Shown here piece by piece: positions 53,548 to 63,107 of a DNA stretch of 64,000 bases (the first letter of the stretch is position 1; each line of letters starts with the position of its first letter). The notes beneath the pieces were generated by a model, which ran no database searches, was not told the origin of the DNA, and saw only the letters and a program-made list of their open reading frames with translations. A program made the position numbers and the translations under genes. The stretch lies in the NCBI RefSeq assembly GCF_030216305.1, contig NZ_JASOKT010000013.1:1-64000 (forward strand). Direction: 5' to 3'. The DNA comes from Actinotignum timonense (lineage in GTDB: Bacteria; Actinomycetota; Actinomycetes; Actinomycetales; Actinomycetaceae).

Positions 53548-54864
53548 ATGAAAATTGCGCCGATCTCCGGTTTCCCCGAATGGCTCCCGCAAGCCCGCAT
53601 TGTGGAACAGAAAGTTCTTGATACCCTGCGCTCCACCTTTGAACTGCACGGTTTTTCGGGGGTGGAAACTCGCGCCGTCGAACCTATGGATCAGCTGCTG
53701 CGCAAGGGCGAAACCTCCAAAGAAGTGTATGTGCTGCGCCGCCTCCAGGGGGAGGAGGGCCAGGATTCCGGCCTTGGCCTCCACTTCGATCTCACCGTGC
53801 CGCTGGCCCGCTACGTGCTGGAGAACGCCGGGAAACTCGATTTCCCCTTCAAGCGCTACCAGATCCAAAAGGTCTGGCGCGGTGAACGCCCCCAGGACGG
53901 GCGTTTCCGGGAGTTTTACCAGGCCGATGTTGATGTGGTCGGCCAGGATACCCTCGCCTTCCACCACGATATTGAGCTGCCCCTCGTCATGGTGGATGCG
54001 CTGAGCAAGCTCCCCATCCCGCGGGTGCGGGTGCGCGCCTCGAACCGCAAACTCGCCCAGGGCTTCTACGAAGCCATCGGCCTGGACAACACCGAGGAAA
54101 CCCTGCGCATCCTCGATAAGCTGGATAAGGTCGGCCCGCAGGTGGTGACCGAGCTGCTTTCCGAACACGTGGGAGCAAGCGAGGAGCAGGCGAAACTCGC
54201 GTTGAGTTTGGCGGGCATCACCACCGAAGATGCCTCGTTCGTTGACAAAGTCCGCGCGCTCGGTGCGTCGTCGTCGCTTTTGGAAGAAGGTTTGGAAGAA
54301 CTCGCAACGCTCGTGACCGAAGCGAATTCTCTTATCCCCGGGTCGGTGAGCGCGGATCTGTCCATCGCGCGCGGCCTGGACTATTACACCGGTTCCGTTT
54401 TCGAATCGACGGTGGAAGGGCACGAAGATCTCGGCTCGGTGTGTTCGGGTGGGCGCTACGATAACCTGGCGACGGCCGGGAACCGCAGCTACCCGGGTGT
54501 GGGCCTGTCCATCGGGGTCTCGCGCCTGCTCGCGCGCTTCCTACACCAGGATCTGCTGCAAGCGAGCCGCAAGGTTCCCACGGCCGTGTACGTGGCGGTC
54601 AATGATGAATCCGAACGGCACCATGCTTCCACCATCGCGGCGCGTCTGCGTGCTCGCGGTATTCCCGCGGACGTTTCGCATAACGCCACGAAATTCGGGA
54701 AGCAGATTAAGGCGGCCGATAAGCGCGGCATTCCTTTTGTGTGGTTTACGACGTCGGAAGGTGAACAGGTCCGTGACGTGCGCTCGGGCACCCAGGTCCC
54801 CGCTGACCCGGATACCTGGACTCCGCCGGAAGAAGATCGCTTCCCGCGGGTGATTATGCCGTGA
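53548..54864 (+). CDS. hisS: Histidyl-tRNA synthetase
   Basis: A 438-residue class II synthetase. Motif 2 is KRYQIQKVWRGERPQDGRFREFYQADVD, and the HisRS-specific ARGLDYYTGSVFE lies near residue 273. Motif 3 is within GLSIGVSRLL. The C-terminal anticodon-binding domain covers the last 95 residues. The start is 13 bp after the hydrolase gene. Its TGA overlaps the GTG of the first dynamin-like GTPase gene by 4 bp, so the GTPase pair probably shares its promoter. Confidence 0.96.
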   Translation: MKIAPISGFPEWLPQARIVEQKVLDTLRSTFELHGFSGVETRAVEPMDQLLRKGETSKEVYVLRRLQGEEGQDSGLGLHFDLTVPLARYVLENAGKLDFPFKRYQIQKVWRGERPQDGRFREFYQADVDVVGQDTLAFHHDIELPLVMVDALSKLPIPRVRVRASNRKLAQGFYEAIGLDNTEETLRILDKLDKVGPQVVTELLSEHVGASEEQAKLALSLAGITTEDASFVDKVRALGASSSLLEEGLEELATLVTEANSLIPGSVSADLSIARGLDYYTGSVFESTVEGHEDLGSVCSGGRYDNLATAGNRSYPGVGLSIGVSRLLARFLHQDLLQASRKVPTAVYVAVNDESERHHASTIAARLRARGIPADVSHNATKFGKQIKAADKRGIPFVWFTTSEGEQVRDVRSGTQVPADPDTWTPPEEDRFPRVIMP

Positions 54865-56792
54865 GTCGCCTGCCTTCCCTCGAGCGGGTCCGCCAGGCGC
54901 TGGAAAACCTGAGCTTCCCGCTGCCCACCCCGGAAGCGGCGGACGGGCGCGATGCCCGCACCGACGCACTCCACCAACTCGATGATTACGTGCTCCCGCG
55001 CCTGCGCTGCCTGGATGCGCCGCTGGTGGCGGTGGTGGGCGGCTCGACCGGTTCGGGTAAATCCGCCCTGGTGAACGCCCTGGTGGGTACCCCGGTCACG
55101 CCGTCCTCGGCGCTGCGGCCCACCACCCGGATCCCGGTTCTCGCCCACGCTCCCGGGGAGGAAGCGTGGTTTTCCGACGACCGTATTTTCCCCGGGCTCG
55201 CGCGTTTGAGCGGCGACGGCGCCGCGCTTGCGCACGGACGTTCCGGGACCGGCGCAGCTACTGTTGTGAACGACGGCGCCGCGGAGGCTACGAACGGCAC
55301 GGCACTTTCGCGTGAGATTGTGAACGACGGCGCAGCTGCGGCTAGCAGCGCTCAGGCAGCGCAGGCGAGCGGCAACATCCGCCTGGTGGAATCGCCTCAG
55401 GTCCCGCGCGGGCTGGCGCTGGTGGACTCTCCCGATATTGACTCGGTCGAGGGGGATAATCGCAGGCTGGCCGGGCAGCTGCTTCAGGCCGCCGATCTGT
55501 GGATTTTTGTTACCACCGCCGCGCGCTACTCGGATGCGATTCCCTGGGCCCTCCTGGATGAGGCAGCCGCGCGCAATATCGTTATCGCCGTGGTGCTCAA
55601 TCGGGTGCCGGTGGGGGATGCCGCCGCGATTCGCCCCGATCTCATCCGCCGGCTCGAGGAACGCGGGCTGGGCAGCGCCCCGCTTTTTGTGATCACTGAG
55701 TACCCAGGGGCGGCGGGCATTCCGGAAGCCGATGTGGCTCCGCTGCGCGAATGGCTCGCCGGGCTCGCCCGCGACGAACGTTCGCGCGCCTCGGTGGCAC
55801 GCCAAACTCTGGCCGGAGCGCTCGGCAGCTTGGCTGATACCTGCGCGCAGGCGCGCGCCTCGTACCGCGAACAGGTCGAGGAAGCCGAGCATTTAGACGC
55901 GGATGTCACCACCGCGCTGAAAGAAGCCCGCGCCAGTATTGAATCCGCTATCGCGGATGGGACCGTGCTGCGCGGCGAGGTGCTGCGCCGCTGGCATGAG
56001 CTGCTCGGCAGCGGGCAGTGGGCCCGCGCCCTACAATCGGGTGTGACGCGCTGGCGCGACCGGCTGAGTCTGCGGCGCACCGCTGGCCAGAACGCGAGCG
56101 ACGAGGCCGTGGGGGAGGCCATCGAAGATTCCCTCACGGAGATGCTCCTCACCGCGGATGCCAGTCTCACCACCCGCCTTGCCACCGAATTAGAACGCAG
56201 CGCGGCCGGAGCCGGAATCGTCCTCGCGGTCGAAGCCCGCGCGGCAGATGCCGGGCATGATACCGCGGCCGGGAATAATGCGTCGGCGGCAGATGCCGGG
56301 CATGATACCGCGGTCCGGAGTACGGATAACGCGGCTCATCTTCATGCCGCGACGCGCCGGGAGGCCGCCGGGGCTCTGGTGCGTGATTGGCGCCGCTCCC
56401 TCATGGATATGCTCGCCGAGCGCGGACGCGGCAAACAGCTCACCGCACGCATCGTCTCCCTCGGCATCAATGCGGTGGGCGTGGCGCTTATGCTCGTCGT
56501 CTTCGCCCACACCGCCGGCCTCACCGGCGGGGAAGTCGCGATCGCCGGGGGAACGGCCGTGGTAGCGCAACGCGTTTTGGAAGCTATTTTCGGCGACGAC
56601 GCCGTTCGCCGCATGGCCACCACCGCCACCGAGGATCTCCTCGGGCGCGCCGACGAGTTCTTCGCGGCCACCGCCGCACCCTACCGAGAGGAAATCGCAC
56701 GCTTGGGAATCAGCACGGAAGCTCTAAACGAGCTAGATGAGGCGATGCGCAGCGCGGAAGGGAGGCGCGGATGGATCTCCCCACTGGATTAA
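54861..56792 (+). CDS. Dynamin-like GTPase, first of a tandem pair
   Basis: A 643-residue membrane-associated GTPase. The P-loop is GGSTGSGKSALVN (60-72), G3 is DSPDID (189-194); at the G4 position the sequence reads LNRVP rather than NKxD, so base specificity is less clear. Between G1 and G3 lies an Ala/Gly/Asn-rich insert (about 118-172) with two VNDGAA repeats. A helical stalk follows, and a hydrophobic region (about 530-568) could form a membrane hairpin. Residues 460-490 contain a 15-residue duplication (AADAGHDTA). Tandem dynamin-like pairs are known in Actinobacteria (Streptomyces DynA/DynB act in sporulation septation); equivalence here is inference. It overlaps the second GTPase gene by 22 bp. 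Confidence 0.8.
   Translation: MSRLPSLERVRQALENLSFPLPTPEAADGRDARTDALHQLDDYVLPRLRCLDAPLVAVVGGSTGSGKSALVNALVGTPVTPSSALRPTTRIPVLAHAPGEEAWFSDDRIFPGLARLSGDGAALAHGRSGTGAATVVNDGAAEATNGTALSREIVNDGAAAASSAQAAQASGNIRLVESPQVPRGLALVDSPDIDSVEGDNRRLAGQLLQAADLWIFVTTAARYSDAIPWALLDEAAARNIVIAVVLNRVPVGDAAAIRPDLIRRLEERGLGSAPLFVITEYPGAAGIPEADVAPLREWLAGLARDERSRASVARQTLAGALGSLADTCAQARASYREQVEEAEHLDADVTTALKEARASIESAIADGTVLRGEVLRRWHELLGSGQWARALQSGVTRWRDRLSLRRTAGQNASDEAVGEAIEDSLTEMLLTADASLTTRLATELERSAAGAGIVLAVEARAADAGHDTAAGNNASAADAGHDTAVRSTDNAAHLHAATRREAAGALVRDWRRSLMDMLAERGRGKQLTARIVSLGINAVGVALMLVVFAHTAGLTGGEVAIAGGTAVVAQRVLEAIFGDDAVRRMATTATEDLLGRADEFFAATAAPYREEIARLGISTEALNELDEAMRSAEGRRGWISPLD
55264..55333 (+). repeat. 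16-bp direct repeat inside the first GTPase gene
   Basis: TTGTGAACGACGGCGC occurs at 55264 and 55318, 54 bp apart (18 codons), encoding the two VNDGAA copies in the insert between G1 and G3. Confidence 0.7.
56241..56313 (+). repeat. 28-bp direct repeat inside the first GTPase gene
   Basis: The same 28 bp start at 56241 and 56286, a period of 45 bp (15 codons), giving AADAGHDTA twice. The match is perfect at DNA level, so the duplication is recent. Confidence 0.85.
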
Positions 56793-58411
56793 AGAACCTG
56801 GAGCAGGCCCTGGACCTGGGCGGTGACTACCTCGACGAATCGGTGCGCAGCCAGGCACGCGATGTGCTGGACCGGGCGCGCCAGCGCGGGCTGCTAGGAA
56901 CCGACCGCACCGTGGTGGCCCTGGCCGGCGCCACCGGCTCGGGGAAATCTTCCCTGCTCAACGCCATCGTGGGGCAGGACGTGGCCGGGGTGGCCGCCAC
57001 CCGGCCAGCTACCCGCGCACCCCTGGGGGTCTCGGGACGCCACGCTTCCGACGTGCTCGATTGGCTCGGGGTACGCGAACGCAAAGTTCTGCTCCAGCTA
57101 GCTCCCGATACCACCGCGAACCTAGTGCTCGTGGACCTGCCCGATATTGACTCCACGGCGGATACCCACCGAGCTCAGGCCGAGCGTATTATCGCCCGGG
57201 CCGATGTGGTGATCTGGGTGCTCGACCCGCAAAAATACGCCGATGCCGTGGTGCACGAAGATTTCCTGGCCGCGATGGGGGAATATCATTCCTCTCTTCT
57301 CATCGTTATCAACCAGGTGGATCGCCTGGGCACGGCCGATGAACAAGCGATTGTGGCGGATCTGGGGCGTATCCTCGCCGCGGAAGGGGTAAACGCGGAT
57401 ATTGTGGCGGCTTCCGCGCTCACCGGGCGTGGTATCGAAGAGATTCGCGGGGCGCTGGTAGAAATCGCGGCGGGGAAGAGTGCCGCGGCGGAAAAGCTCG
57501 CCGCGGATGTGCGGACCGCAGGATCCGCGCTCACGGAGGATCTCATTGACCAGGGTGGCTATCCGCGTGACCTCACCGATATTGCCGGGGTGGATGAGCT
57601 CGTGACCGGCCTGGCGCGGGCCGGCGGGCTCAGTTCCGCAGCACGCGAAGCTGCAGGCCGCTACCGGAGTGCGGCGCGGCGCGCCACTGCCTGGCCGCTG
57701 CTGCGCGGATGGGGCGGGCGGGCTCGCCCCGGCAGCGGGAAGAACAGCCGGAACAGACGCGGCGCAGATGCTGTGCCGAGTTCCACAGCGGGAGTTACTT
57801 CTTATTCTGCCGTCACTACCGATGCGGTTGCCGGATCATATGTGGCCGACAGCTCTGATGCGGTGGCCAGCTCCGGAGCGGTGGAAAAAACTCGGGTAGC
57901 GCTGGCGGAATTCACGGTCCAGGCCACCCGTTTCCTCCCGCGTTCCTGGCGCGGGGCTGTGCGCGATGAAAGTTCCCGGCAGGCCGCGCGGCTTGCCGAT
58001 AGCGTAGCCCGGATTATCGCGCGGGAAAGCCAGACCTGGAACCGGCCGCGCTGGTGGGGCTTGGCCTCTGCCCTCCAATGGCTTGCTTTCGCCGCTCTAA
58101 TGCTGGGCGCGCTAGGACTAGCCGCCGGAATCATCACCGGGGCCGGGGGAGTGACCCTCCCGCTGGGGCTGCGCCGGGCGAGCCTTATCTGCTTGGTGGC
58201 CGGCGCAGGATGCGGCGTCGTCGTAAGTATGATCGCGCGGGCCGCACGCACGCGGGGAGCGCAGCGCCTGGAACGGCAGGTGACCACCCGGGCACGTGCC
58301 GCTATTGAAACGGAAGTTCGCGAAAACGTGCTGGCGCCGTTCCGTGCGGAAATGGAACGCTACCGAGACTTTGCGCGCGCCGTGGCATCATTAATGCGGG
58401 TGTCTGCCTGA
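56771..58411 (+). CDS. Dynamin-like GTPase, second of a tandem pair
   Basis: A 546-residue GTPase with complete motifs: G1 GATGSGKSSL (53-62), G3 DLPDID (122-127) and G4 NQVD (181-184), followed by ASALTGRGIEEI as G5. Two adjacent transmembrane helices (about 433-458 and 463-488) sit near the C-terminus, a membrane-paddle arrangement, with a basic helix after them. A Ser/Ala/Val/Asp-rich linker covers about 325-365. It starts inside the previous GTPase gene (22-bp overlap), so the two proteins are made together, probably as a hetero-oligomer acting on the membrane. Confidence 0.82.
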   Translation: MDLPTGLKNLEQALDLGGDYLDESVRSQARDVLDRARQRGLLGTDRTVVALAGATGSGKSSLLNAIVGQDVAGVAATRPATRAPLGVSGRHASDVLDWLGVRERKVLLQLAPDTTANLVLVDLPDIDSTADTHRAQAERIIARADVVIWVLDPQKYADAVVHEDFLAAMGEYHSSLLIVINQVDRLGTADEQAIVADLGRILAAEGVNADIVAASALTGRGIEEIRGALVEIAAGKSAAAEKLAADVRTAGSALTEDLIDQGGYPRDLTDIAGVDELVTGLARAGGLSSAAREAAGRYRSAARRATAWPLLRGWGGRARPGSGKNSRNRRGADAVPSSTAGVTSYSAVTTDAVAGSYVADSSDAVASSGAVEKTRVALAEFTVQATRFLPRSWRGAVRDESSRQAARLADSVARIIARESQTWNRPRWWGLASALQWLAFAALMLGALGLAAGIITGAGGVTLPLGLRRASLICLVAGAGCGVVVSMIARAARTRGAQRLERQVTTRARAAIETEVRENVLAPFRAEMERYRDFARAVASLMRVSA

Positions 58412-58436
58412 CTCGGGCCGGCACCCGCCGCGTGTA

Positions 58437-58476
58437 ATGCAAGAACTTGCATGCGTGTGTATGATTATAATGCAAG
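58437..58476. promoter_or_regulatory. argR promoter with ArgR-box-like sites
   Basis: ATGCAAGAACTTGCAT (58437-58452) is a palindrome with 7-bp arms, and TATGATTATAATGCAA (58461 onwards) is a second AT-rich, ATGCA-ended element, resembling actinobacterial ARG boxes. The latter contains a perfect TATAAT at 58466-58471. Repression by ArgR of its own gene is the straightforward reading. Confidence 0.65.
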
Positions 58477-58526
58477 GGGGACGCGGGTCGTCGGTTCGCG
58501 TGCCCCGGTGATGCGAAAGGATCATT

Positions 58527-59000
58527 GTGACCGCCGGAATTCCTTCGAGTCGCACTGACCGCCAAGGGCTTATCGCCTCGATTCTGGATGCTCATCTCAT
58601 CGGTTCCCAAAATGAACTGCGGGAGTATCTCATACGTGCCGGGGTGGATGTTACCCAGGCTACGCTCTCCCGTGATTTAGACGATTTAGGGGCCGTTAAG
58701 ATCCGGGTGGACGGATCGATGGCATATCGCATCGCTGACCAGACGATGGATACGGGGGAGCGCCTGGCGCGGTGGGCTCGTGAAATACTGCTCAGCGCCG
58801 AATGCGCTCTCAACCAGATCGTACTGCGCACCCCACCCGGGGCCGCGCAGCTACTCGCCGCCGGGATTGACCGGGCGCGCCTGGATGGTGTGCTCGGTTG
58901 CGTTGCCGGAGATGACACCGTGCTGGTTATTGCCCGCAGCGAAGAACGCGCGGTAGAGATCAGGCAACACCTCCTCGCGATGGGGGAGAAAAAGGAGTAA
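58527..59000 (+). CDS. argR: Arginine repressor ArgR
   Basis: A 157-residue repressor. The N-terminal winged helix includes [33 protein letters not shown], the DNA-reading part; the C-terminal domain ([22 protein letters not shown] ... [15 protein letters not shown]) forms hexamers and binds arginine. GTG 58527 has AAAGGAT in front. argG begins 2 bp after its stop codon. The usual argCJBDF genes are not in the window. Confidence 0.94.
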   Translation: MTAGIPSSRTDRQGLIASILDAHLIGSQNELREYLIRAGVDVTQATLSRDLDDLGAVKIRVDGSMAYRIADQTMDTGERLARWAREILLSAECALNQIVLRTPPGAAQLLAAGIDRARLDGVLGCVAGDDTVLVIARSEERAVEIRQHLLAMGEKKE

Positions 59001-59002
59001 TA

Positions 59003-60238
59003 ATGGCGAAGGAGCGGGTAGTTCTCGCCTATTCGGGCGGACTGGATACCTCGGTGGCGATCGGCTGGATCGGGGAGCGAACCGGAGCCGAAGTCATCAC
59101 GGTCGCCGTGGACGTGGGCCAGGGCGGCGAGGATCTGGAAACCATTCGCCAGCGCGCCCTCGACTGCGGGGCCGTGGAAGCCTATATCGCCGATGCCCGC
59201 GATGAATTCGCCAGCGAGTACTGCATGCCGGCCCTCAAGGCCGGGGCGCTCTACATGGACGCCTATCCGCTTATTTCCGCTATTTCCCGCCCGGTTATCG
59301 TGAAGCACCTGGTGGCAGCGGCCCGGCAATTCGGGGCCACCACGGTGGCGCACGGATGCACCGGAAAAGGCAATGACCAGGTCCGTTTTGAAAACGGCAT
59401 TACCCAATTGGGACCGGATCTGGCCTGCCTATCCCCGGTGCGCGATCTCGCGCTCACCCGCGAATTCGCTATTGATTACGCCAATAAGCACAATTTGCCC
59501 ATCGAAACTACCCACCATAATCCCTTCTCCATTGACCAGAATGTGTGGGGCCGGGCTATTGAAACCGGGTACCTCGAAGACCTGTGGAATGCACCCACCA
59601 AGGATGTGTATACCTACACGGATGATCCGACCTACCCGCCGCTGCCCGATGAAGTGATCATCACTTTTGAGGGTGGTATTCCGGTCAAGATCGACGGCGA
59701 AGCCGTGACTCCGCTGCAAGCTATTGAACAGCTCAATAAGCGGGCCGGTGCGCAGGGTATTGGCCGTATCGACGTGGTTGAAGACCGCTACGTGGGCATC
59801 AAGTCCCGCGAGATTTACGAGGCACCGGGTGCCATGGCGCTGCTCACCGCCCATAAAGAGCTGGAAAATGTGACCATGGATCGCGAGCAGGCCCGCTTCA
59901 AGCGCACGGTCGCGGATCGCTGGGCGGATATCGTATACGAAGGCCAGTGGTTCTCCCCGCTCAAGCGCTCCCTCGATGCCTACATCGAAGATACCCAGCG
60001 CTATGTCTCCGGAGATATTCGTATGGTTATGCATGGCGGGCGTGCCATCGTGACCGGGCGGCGTTCGGACGCCTCCCTCTACGATTTCAACCTGGCTACC
60101 TACGATGCCGGTGACTCCTTCGATCAGTCCCACGCCAAGGGCTTCATCGAGCTGACCGGGCTGCCGGCCAAGCTCGCCGCCGCCCGCGACGTAACCTTCG
60201 GGCGCGGGGTGGCTATCCCGCCGGCGCGGCTGAACTAA
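59003..60238 (+). CDS. argG: Argininosuccinate synthase
   Basis: A 411-residue enzyme joining citrulline and aspartate with [13 protein letters not shown] at 9-18 is the ATP pyrophosphatase P-loop; [14 protein letters not shown] and the [15 protein letters not shown] segment are signatures. AGGAG precedes the ATG. Its last codons (CGG CTG AAC TAA) are the seed of a degenerate repeat array downstream. argH, normally next, is displaced by the MFS and nitroreductase genes. Confidence 0.96.
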   Translation: MAKERVVLAYSGGLDTSVAIGWIGERTGAEVITVAVDVGQGGEDLETIRQRALDCGAVEAYIADARDEFASEYCMPALKAGALYMDAYPLISAISRPVIVKHLVAAARQFGATTVAHGCTGKGNDQVRFENGITQLGPDLACLSPVRDLALTREFAIDYANKHNLPIETTHHNPFSIDQNVWGRAIETGYLEDLWNAPTKDVYTYTDDPTYPPLPDEVIITFEGGIPVKIDGEAVTPLQAIEQLNKRAGAQGIGRIDVVEDRYVGIKSREIYEAPGAMALLTAHKELENVTMDREQARFKRTVADRWADIVYEGQWFSPLKRSLDAYIEDTQRYVSGDIRMVMHGGRAIVTGRRSDASLYDFNLATYDAGDSFDQSHAKGFIELTGLPAKLAAARDVTFGRGVAIPPARLN

Positions 60239-60320
60239 GCGGCTGAACCAGTTTCGCCCGGTTGAACTAGGGCGTATGAGCGCGGCTGAACTAATGTGCT
60301 CGCCCGTGCAGTCGAACTAA
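60227..60320 (+). repeat. Five degenerate copies of the argG 3' end
   Basis: CGGCTGAACTAA (60227, the argG end), CGGCTGAACCAG (60240), CGGTTGAACTAG (60259), CGGCTGAACTAA (60283) and GTCGAACTAA (60311). Spacing is irregular (13-28 bp). The copies lie between the argG stop and a strong hairpin at 60352. Confidence 0.65.
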
Positions 60321-60351
60321 GGTTGTAGATCAAGCGCATACGCGATATAGA

Positions 60352-60392
60352 GAACGGGGCCGGGGTCGTTATTCACGACCTCGGCCCCGTTC
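60352..60392. terminator. Bidirectional terminator between argG and the MFS gene
   Basis: An 18-bp stem with one GU pair: GAACGGGGCCGGGGTCGT and ACGACCTCGGCCCCGTTC, loop TATTC. It lies between convergent genes and is the strongest hairpin in the window. U-runs are short on both sides. Confidence 0.85.
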
Positions 60393-60412
60393 GTTAAGCC
60401 CGCTGGCCCTGC

Positions 60413-61960
60413 TTACTTCCCTTCGCGGGCGCGCAGCATCGCCGGTGAGGCGGGCCGCCGCATGAAAATAATCGAGACGGTCAGGGCGAGCGCCACGATA
60501 ACGCAGATCGTTCCCATGGAAGCCGCGTAACCGGTGAACCAGGCCCCATCCCCGCGCGGTGTGCCCTCGTTGACGAAAGCGAAGAGAATTGCGGTCACCA
60601 TGGCATTGCCAATAGCGGTGGTAATACGCTGGCTGGTCTGCTGCACCCCGCCCGCGGTACCGCCGTGGGCGCGCGGAACGTCGATCATTGCCTGGGTCTG
60701 GTTAACCGAACCGATCACGCCAATCCCGAAACCGAAAACGCAGATAGGCAGGGAAATCCACCACGGGCTCCAGCCCGCGTAGGCAACCCCGGCGGCCAGC
60801 GGAATACTGGAAGCGAGCGAGACCAGCGCGAGCGCGAAAGCACCGGCTTGGACATGCCGCCCCCAGGCCACCGCGTAGCGCCCCGCCCACACCGAGGCAT
60901 AGGCCGAAGCAATCGCATTGGGCAAGCCGAGCAACCCGGCCTGCAAAGCATTGAATCCCATACCCTGCTGGAGATACATCGCCAGCACCACGAAAACAGA
61001 GGTGGTTCCCAGGAATTGGATCGCGGTAATCGAAGTGCAGAAGCTGAATGACTCGATGCGGAAGAGGCGCAAATTCACCATGGGGATACGCCCGCGCTTG
61101 GCATAAGAATGCTCCCAGAGCACCCAGGCTAAGCCAAGGAGAGCCCCGCCGCCCAGCAGCGCCCAGCGCCAGGCGAAATGAGACATAAAGGGCAGCATGA
61201 GGCAGAGCACCGCGAGAGTCAGCAGGGTCATCCCCACCGGGTCAAGGTCGAGGCGATGCCCTCGCCGGCGGCCAACCGGTTGGCCCCGGCGTTCCATTTC
61301 CGCCCGGTAGGCGGCGTCGATCTTGGCGGCGTCGTCGCCAATAGCGCGCCGTTCCTTCAGGAACGGCAGCAAGAAAATACCCAGCCCCAAACCAAGCAAA
61401 CCAAGCGGAACGTTGAGAATAAAGGACCACCGCCAGCCCACGGGGCCGAAGAGCTGCACGAGGCTACCCGAGAGCAGCGGCCCCACGGCCACCGAAGCGG
61501 AAATGGCCAGGCCCATATAGGCGAAAGCTTTCGCGCGGGCGTGCCCGTCGAAATACTGCATAATCATGCCGGTGACCTGGGGCGAGAAAATCCCCGAACC
61601 GATGCCCTGGAGGGCTCGTGCGATATTGAGGATGAGGGCGTCGCTGGCCAGCCCGCACAGCAGGGAGCCCAGCGTGAAGACCGCCATCCCGATCATCCAC
61701 AGCGAAGAGCGCCCGAAAATATCGCCCATGCGGCCGGCGGGCACCAGCAGCAGCCCGAAGGCCAGGGAATAGCCGGAAAGCACCCATTGGATATCGCCGC
61801 GGCCGGCATTCAGCCCCGTTTCGATAATGGGAAGCAAATTATTGACCGAGCTGACCTGAATAAGCGACATGACCAGCGCAACGATGAGCACCACGAGGAG
61901 CTTATTGCGGTCATACGTTCGGTCCGAACCCGGAATCGTGAAATAACGCGTATTTTCCAT
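60413..61960 (-). CDS. MFS drug/solute transporter, DHA2 family (14 helices)
   Basis: A 515-residue transporter with about 14 hydrophobic helices. WVLSGYSLAFGLLLVPAGRMGDIFGRSS is the motif A region after helix 2; RALQGIGSGIF and GWRWSFILNVPLGLL are typical of DHA2/EmrB-QacA drug exporters. The substrate is unknown. ATG 61960 follows AGGATGGA; GTG 61984 upstream is an alternative. It is divergent from the nitroreductase gene over 274 bp in which I see no gene, only promoter-like sequence. It lies within what is usually a continuous argRGH cluster. Confidence 0.87.
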   Translation of the reverse strand: MENTRYFTIPGSDRTYDRNKLLVVLIVALVMSLIQVSSVNNLLPIIETGLNAGRGDIQWVLSGYSLAFGLLLVPAGRMGDIFGRSSLWMIGMAVFTLGSLLCGLASDALILNIARALQGIGSGIFSPQVTGMIMQYFDGHARAKAFAYMGLAISASVAVGPLLSGSLVQLFGPVGWRWSFILNVPLGLLGLGLGIFLLPFLKERRAIGDDAAKIDAAYRAEMERRGQPVGRRRGHRLDLDPVGMTLLTLAVLCLMLPFMSHFAWRWALLGGGALLGLAWVLWEHSYAKRGRIPMVNLRLFRIESFSFCTSITAIQFLGTTSVFVVLAMYLQQGMGFNALQAGLLGLPNAIASAYASVWAGRYAVAWGRHVQAGAFALALVSLASSIPLAAGVAYAGWSPWWISLPICVFGFGIGVIGSVNQTQAMIDVPRAHGGTAGGVQQTSQRITTAIGNAMVTAILFAFVNEGTPRGDGAWFTGYAASMGTICVIVALALTVSIIFMRRPASPAMLRAREGK

Positions 61961-62222
61961 TCCATCCTTCACAACAACGCGCACGTTTCCGGCATAGTTC
62001 TAGCCGTGAGACGAGCGCACACTAGCTCCGGTAACTCTGCGATGCTGTGGTGTACAAAGGTGAGCGGCGGGGCCGGCAGGCCGGGAACCCCGGGCGCATG
62101 CACAAAAAGAGCCCGCACGGAGGCGAGCGAGCAGAGACAGCAGTCCCGGTACGGGTGCCAGCATAGCAGCATTCCCCGCGAACCTCAGCTGTGACGCATC
62201 TTGCGCCCCGGCCCAAGCGTGG

Positions 62223-62228
62223 GACAAT
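62223..62228 (+). promoter_or_regulatory. -10 element of the nitroreductase gene
   Basis: GACAAT ends 6 nt before the ATG; TTGCGC lies about 16 bp upstream as a possible -35. There is no Shine-Dalgarno, so a leaderless transcript is likely. Confidence 0.4.
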
Positions 62229-62234
62229 ACCCAT

Positions 62235-63074
62235 ATGGATACTTCACAAAAAACTTCAGAACAAACGCTTCCCGCGAGCGGCGTTGTGGGTGATGCTGCT
62301 CGCGACGCTGCCGCAGCGACCCTTCGCACGCAACTTAACCACCGCACCATCCGCGATTTCGACGGCCGGCCCCTCGGCGAGGAACTCACCGCCACCCTGG
62401 TCAACGCGGCCCTGCACGCCGCCACCTCGCAGGGCATGCAATACGCCACCATTATTCGAGTCCAGGATCCGGCCCGCCGCCAGGCGATTGCGGAGGTGTG
62501 TACCCAGGCTTACGTGGCGCAGGCACCCGAATTGTGGATTTTTGTGGCGGATACCCGCCGCGCCTGGCGGGTCTGCCAGGAGCAGGGCGGCGAAGGCGCG
62601 GGCGCCCGTAGTTACGACGCCTTTAACGCCGCGGTTGCGGATTGCATGATCGCGGCGCAGAACACCGTGGTGGCCGCGGAAAGCCACGGTTTGGGTACTA
62701 CCTACCTCGGTTCTATTTTGAACGACGCCGAACGTATCTGCCAGGTGCTGGACCTGCCCGAACTCACGTTCCCGGTTATCGGCCTCATTATGGGCTACCC
62801 CAATCAGGAGCGGATTCCGGAGCTTAAACCCCGCATGGATGCCGGGTTGCGCGTATTCACTGACCACTACCAGGAACCGGAATCGGCGGTGGAATCGCTG
62901 CGTGAGTACGACGCCGCCATCGCGCCCTGGGTTGATATTCGCTACGGAAAGCCGGTCGGGCCCTTCACCGAGTACGTGCCCACCCGCCTGAGCGGTTCGG
63001 TGGCGCGGCGTGGGCGACTCCTGGCTGCCATCGGGGCGCAGGGCTTTGACGTGGCACTTCCCGCGGAAAAGTAG
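62235..63074 (+). CDS. NfsA-type FMN-dependent nitroreductase
   Basis: A 279-residue oxidoreductase. RTQLNHRTIRDFDGRPL is the typical N-terminal FMN-binding segment; AAESHGLGTTYLGSI and FPVIGLIMGYPNQERIPELKPRM match the NfsA/FRP-type group. Such enzymes reduce nitroaromatics, quinones or flavin with NAD(P)H. The natural substrate is unknown. Its 3' end (GTGGCACTTCCCGCGGAAAAGTAG) is echoed about 90 bp downstream in the repeat array before argH. Confidence 0.86.
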   Translation: MDTSQKTSEQTLPASGVVGDAARDAAAATLRTQLNHRTIRDFDGRPLGEELTATLVNAALHAATSQGMQYATIIRVQDPARRQAIAEVCTQAYVAQAPELWIFVADTRRAWRVCQEQGGEGAGARSYDAFNAAVADCMIAAQNTVVAAESHGLGTTYLGSILNDAERICQVLDLPELTFPVIGLIMGYPNQERIPELKPRMDAGLRVFTDHYQEPESAVESLREYDAAIAPWVDIRYGKPVGPFTEYVPTRLSGSVARRGRLLAAIGAQGFDVALPAEK

Positions 63075-63107
63075 CCCGGCGCCGGGCGGGTGTGCCACGG
63101 AACGCGC

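Noticed and set aside
63075..63090. GCCCGGCGCCGGGC palindrome after the nitroreductase gene as terminator
   Set aside because: Short, no loop and no U-run; more likely plain GC-rich sequence.
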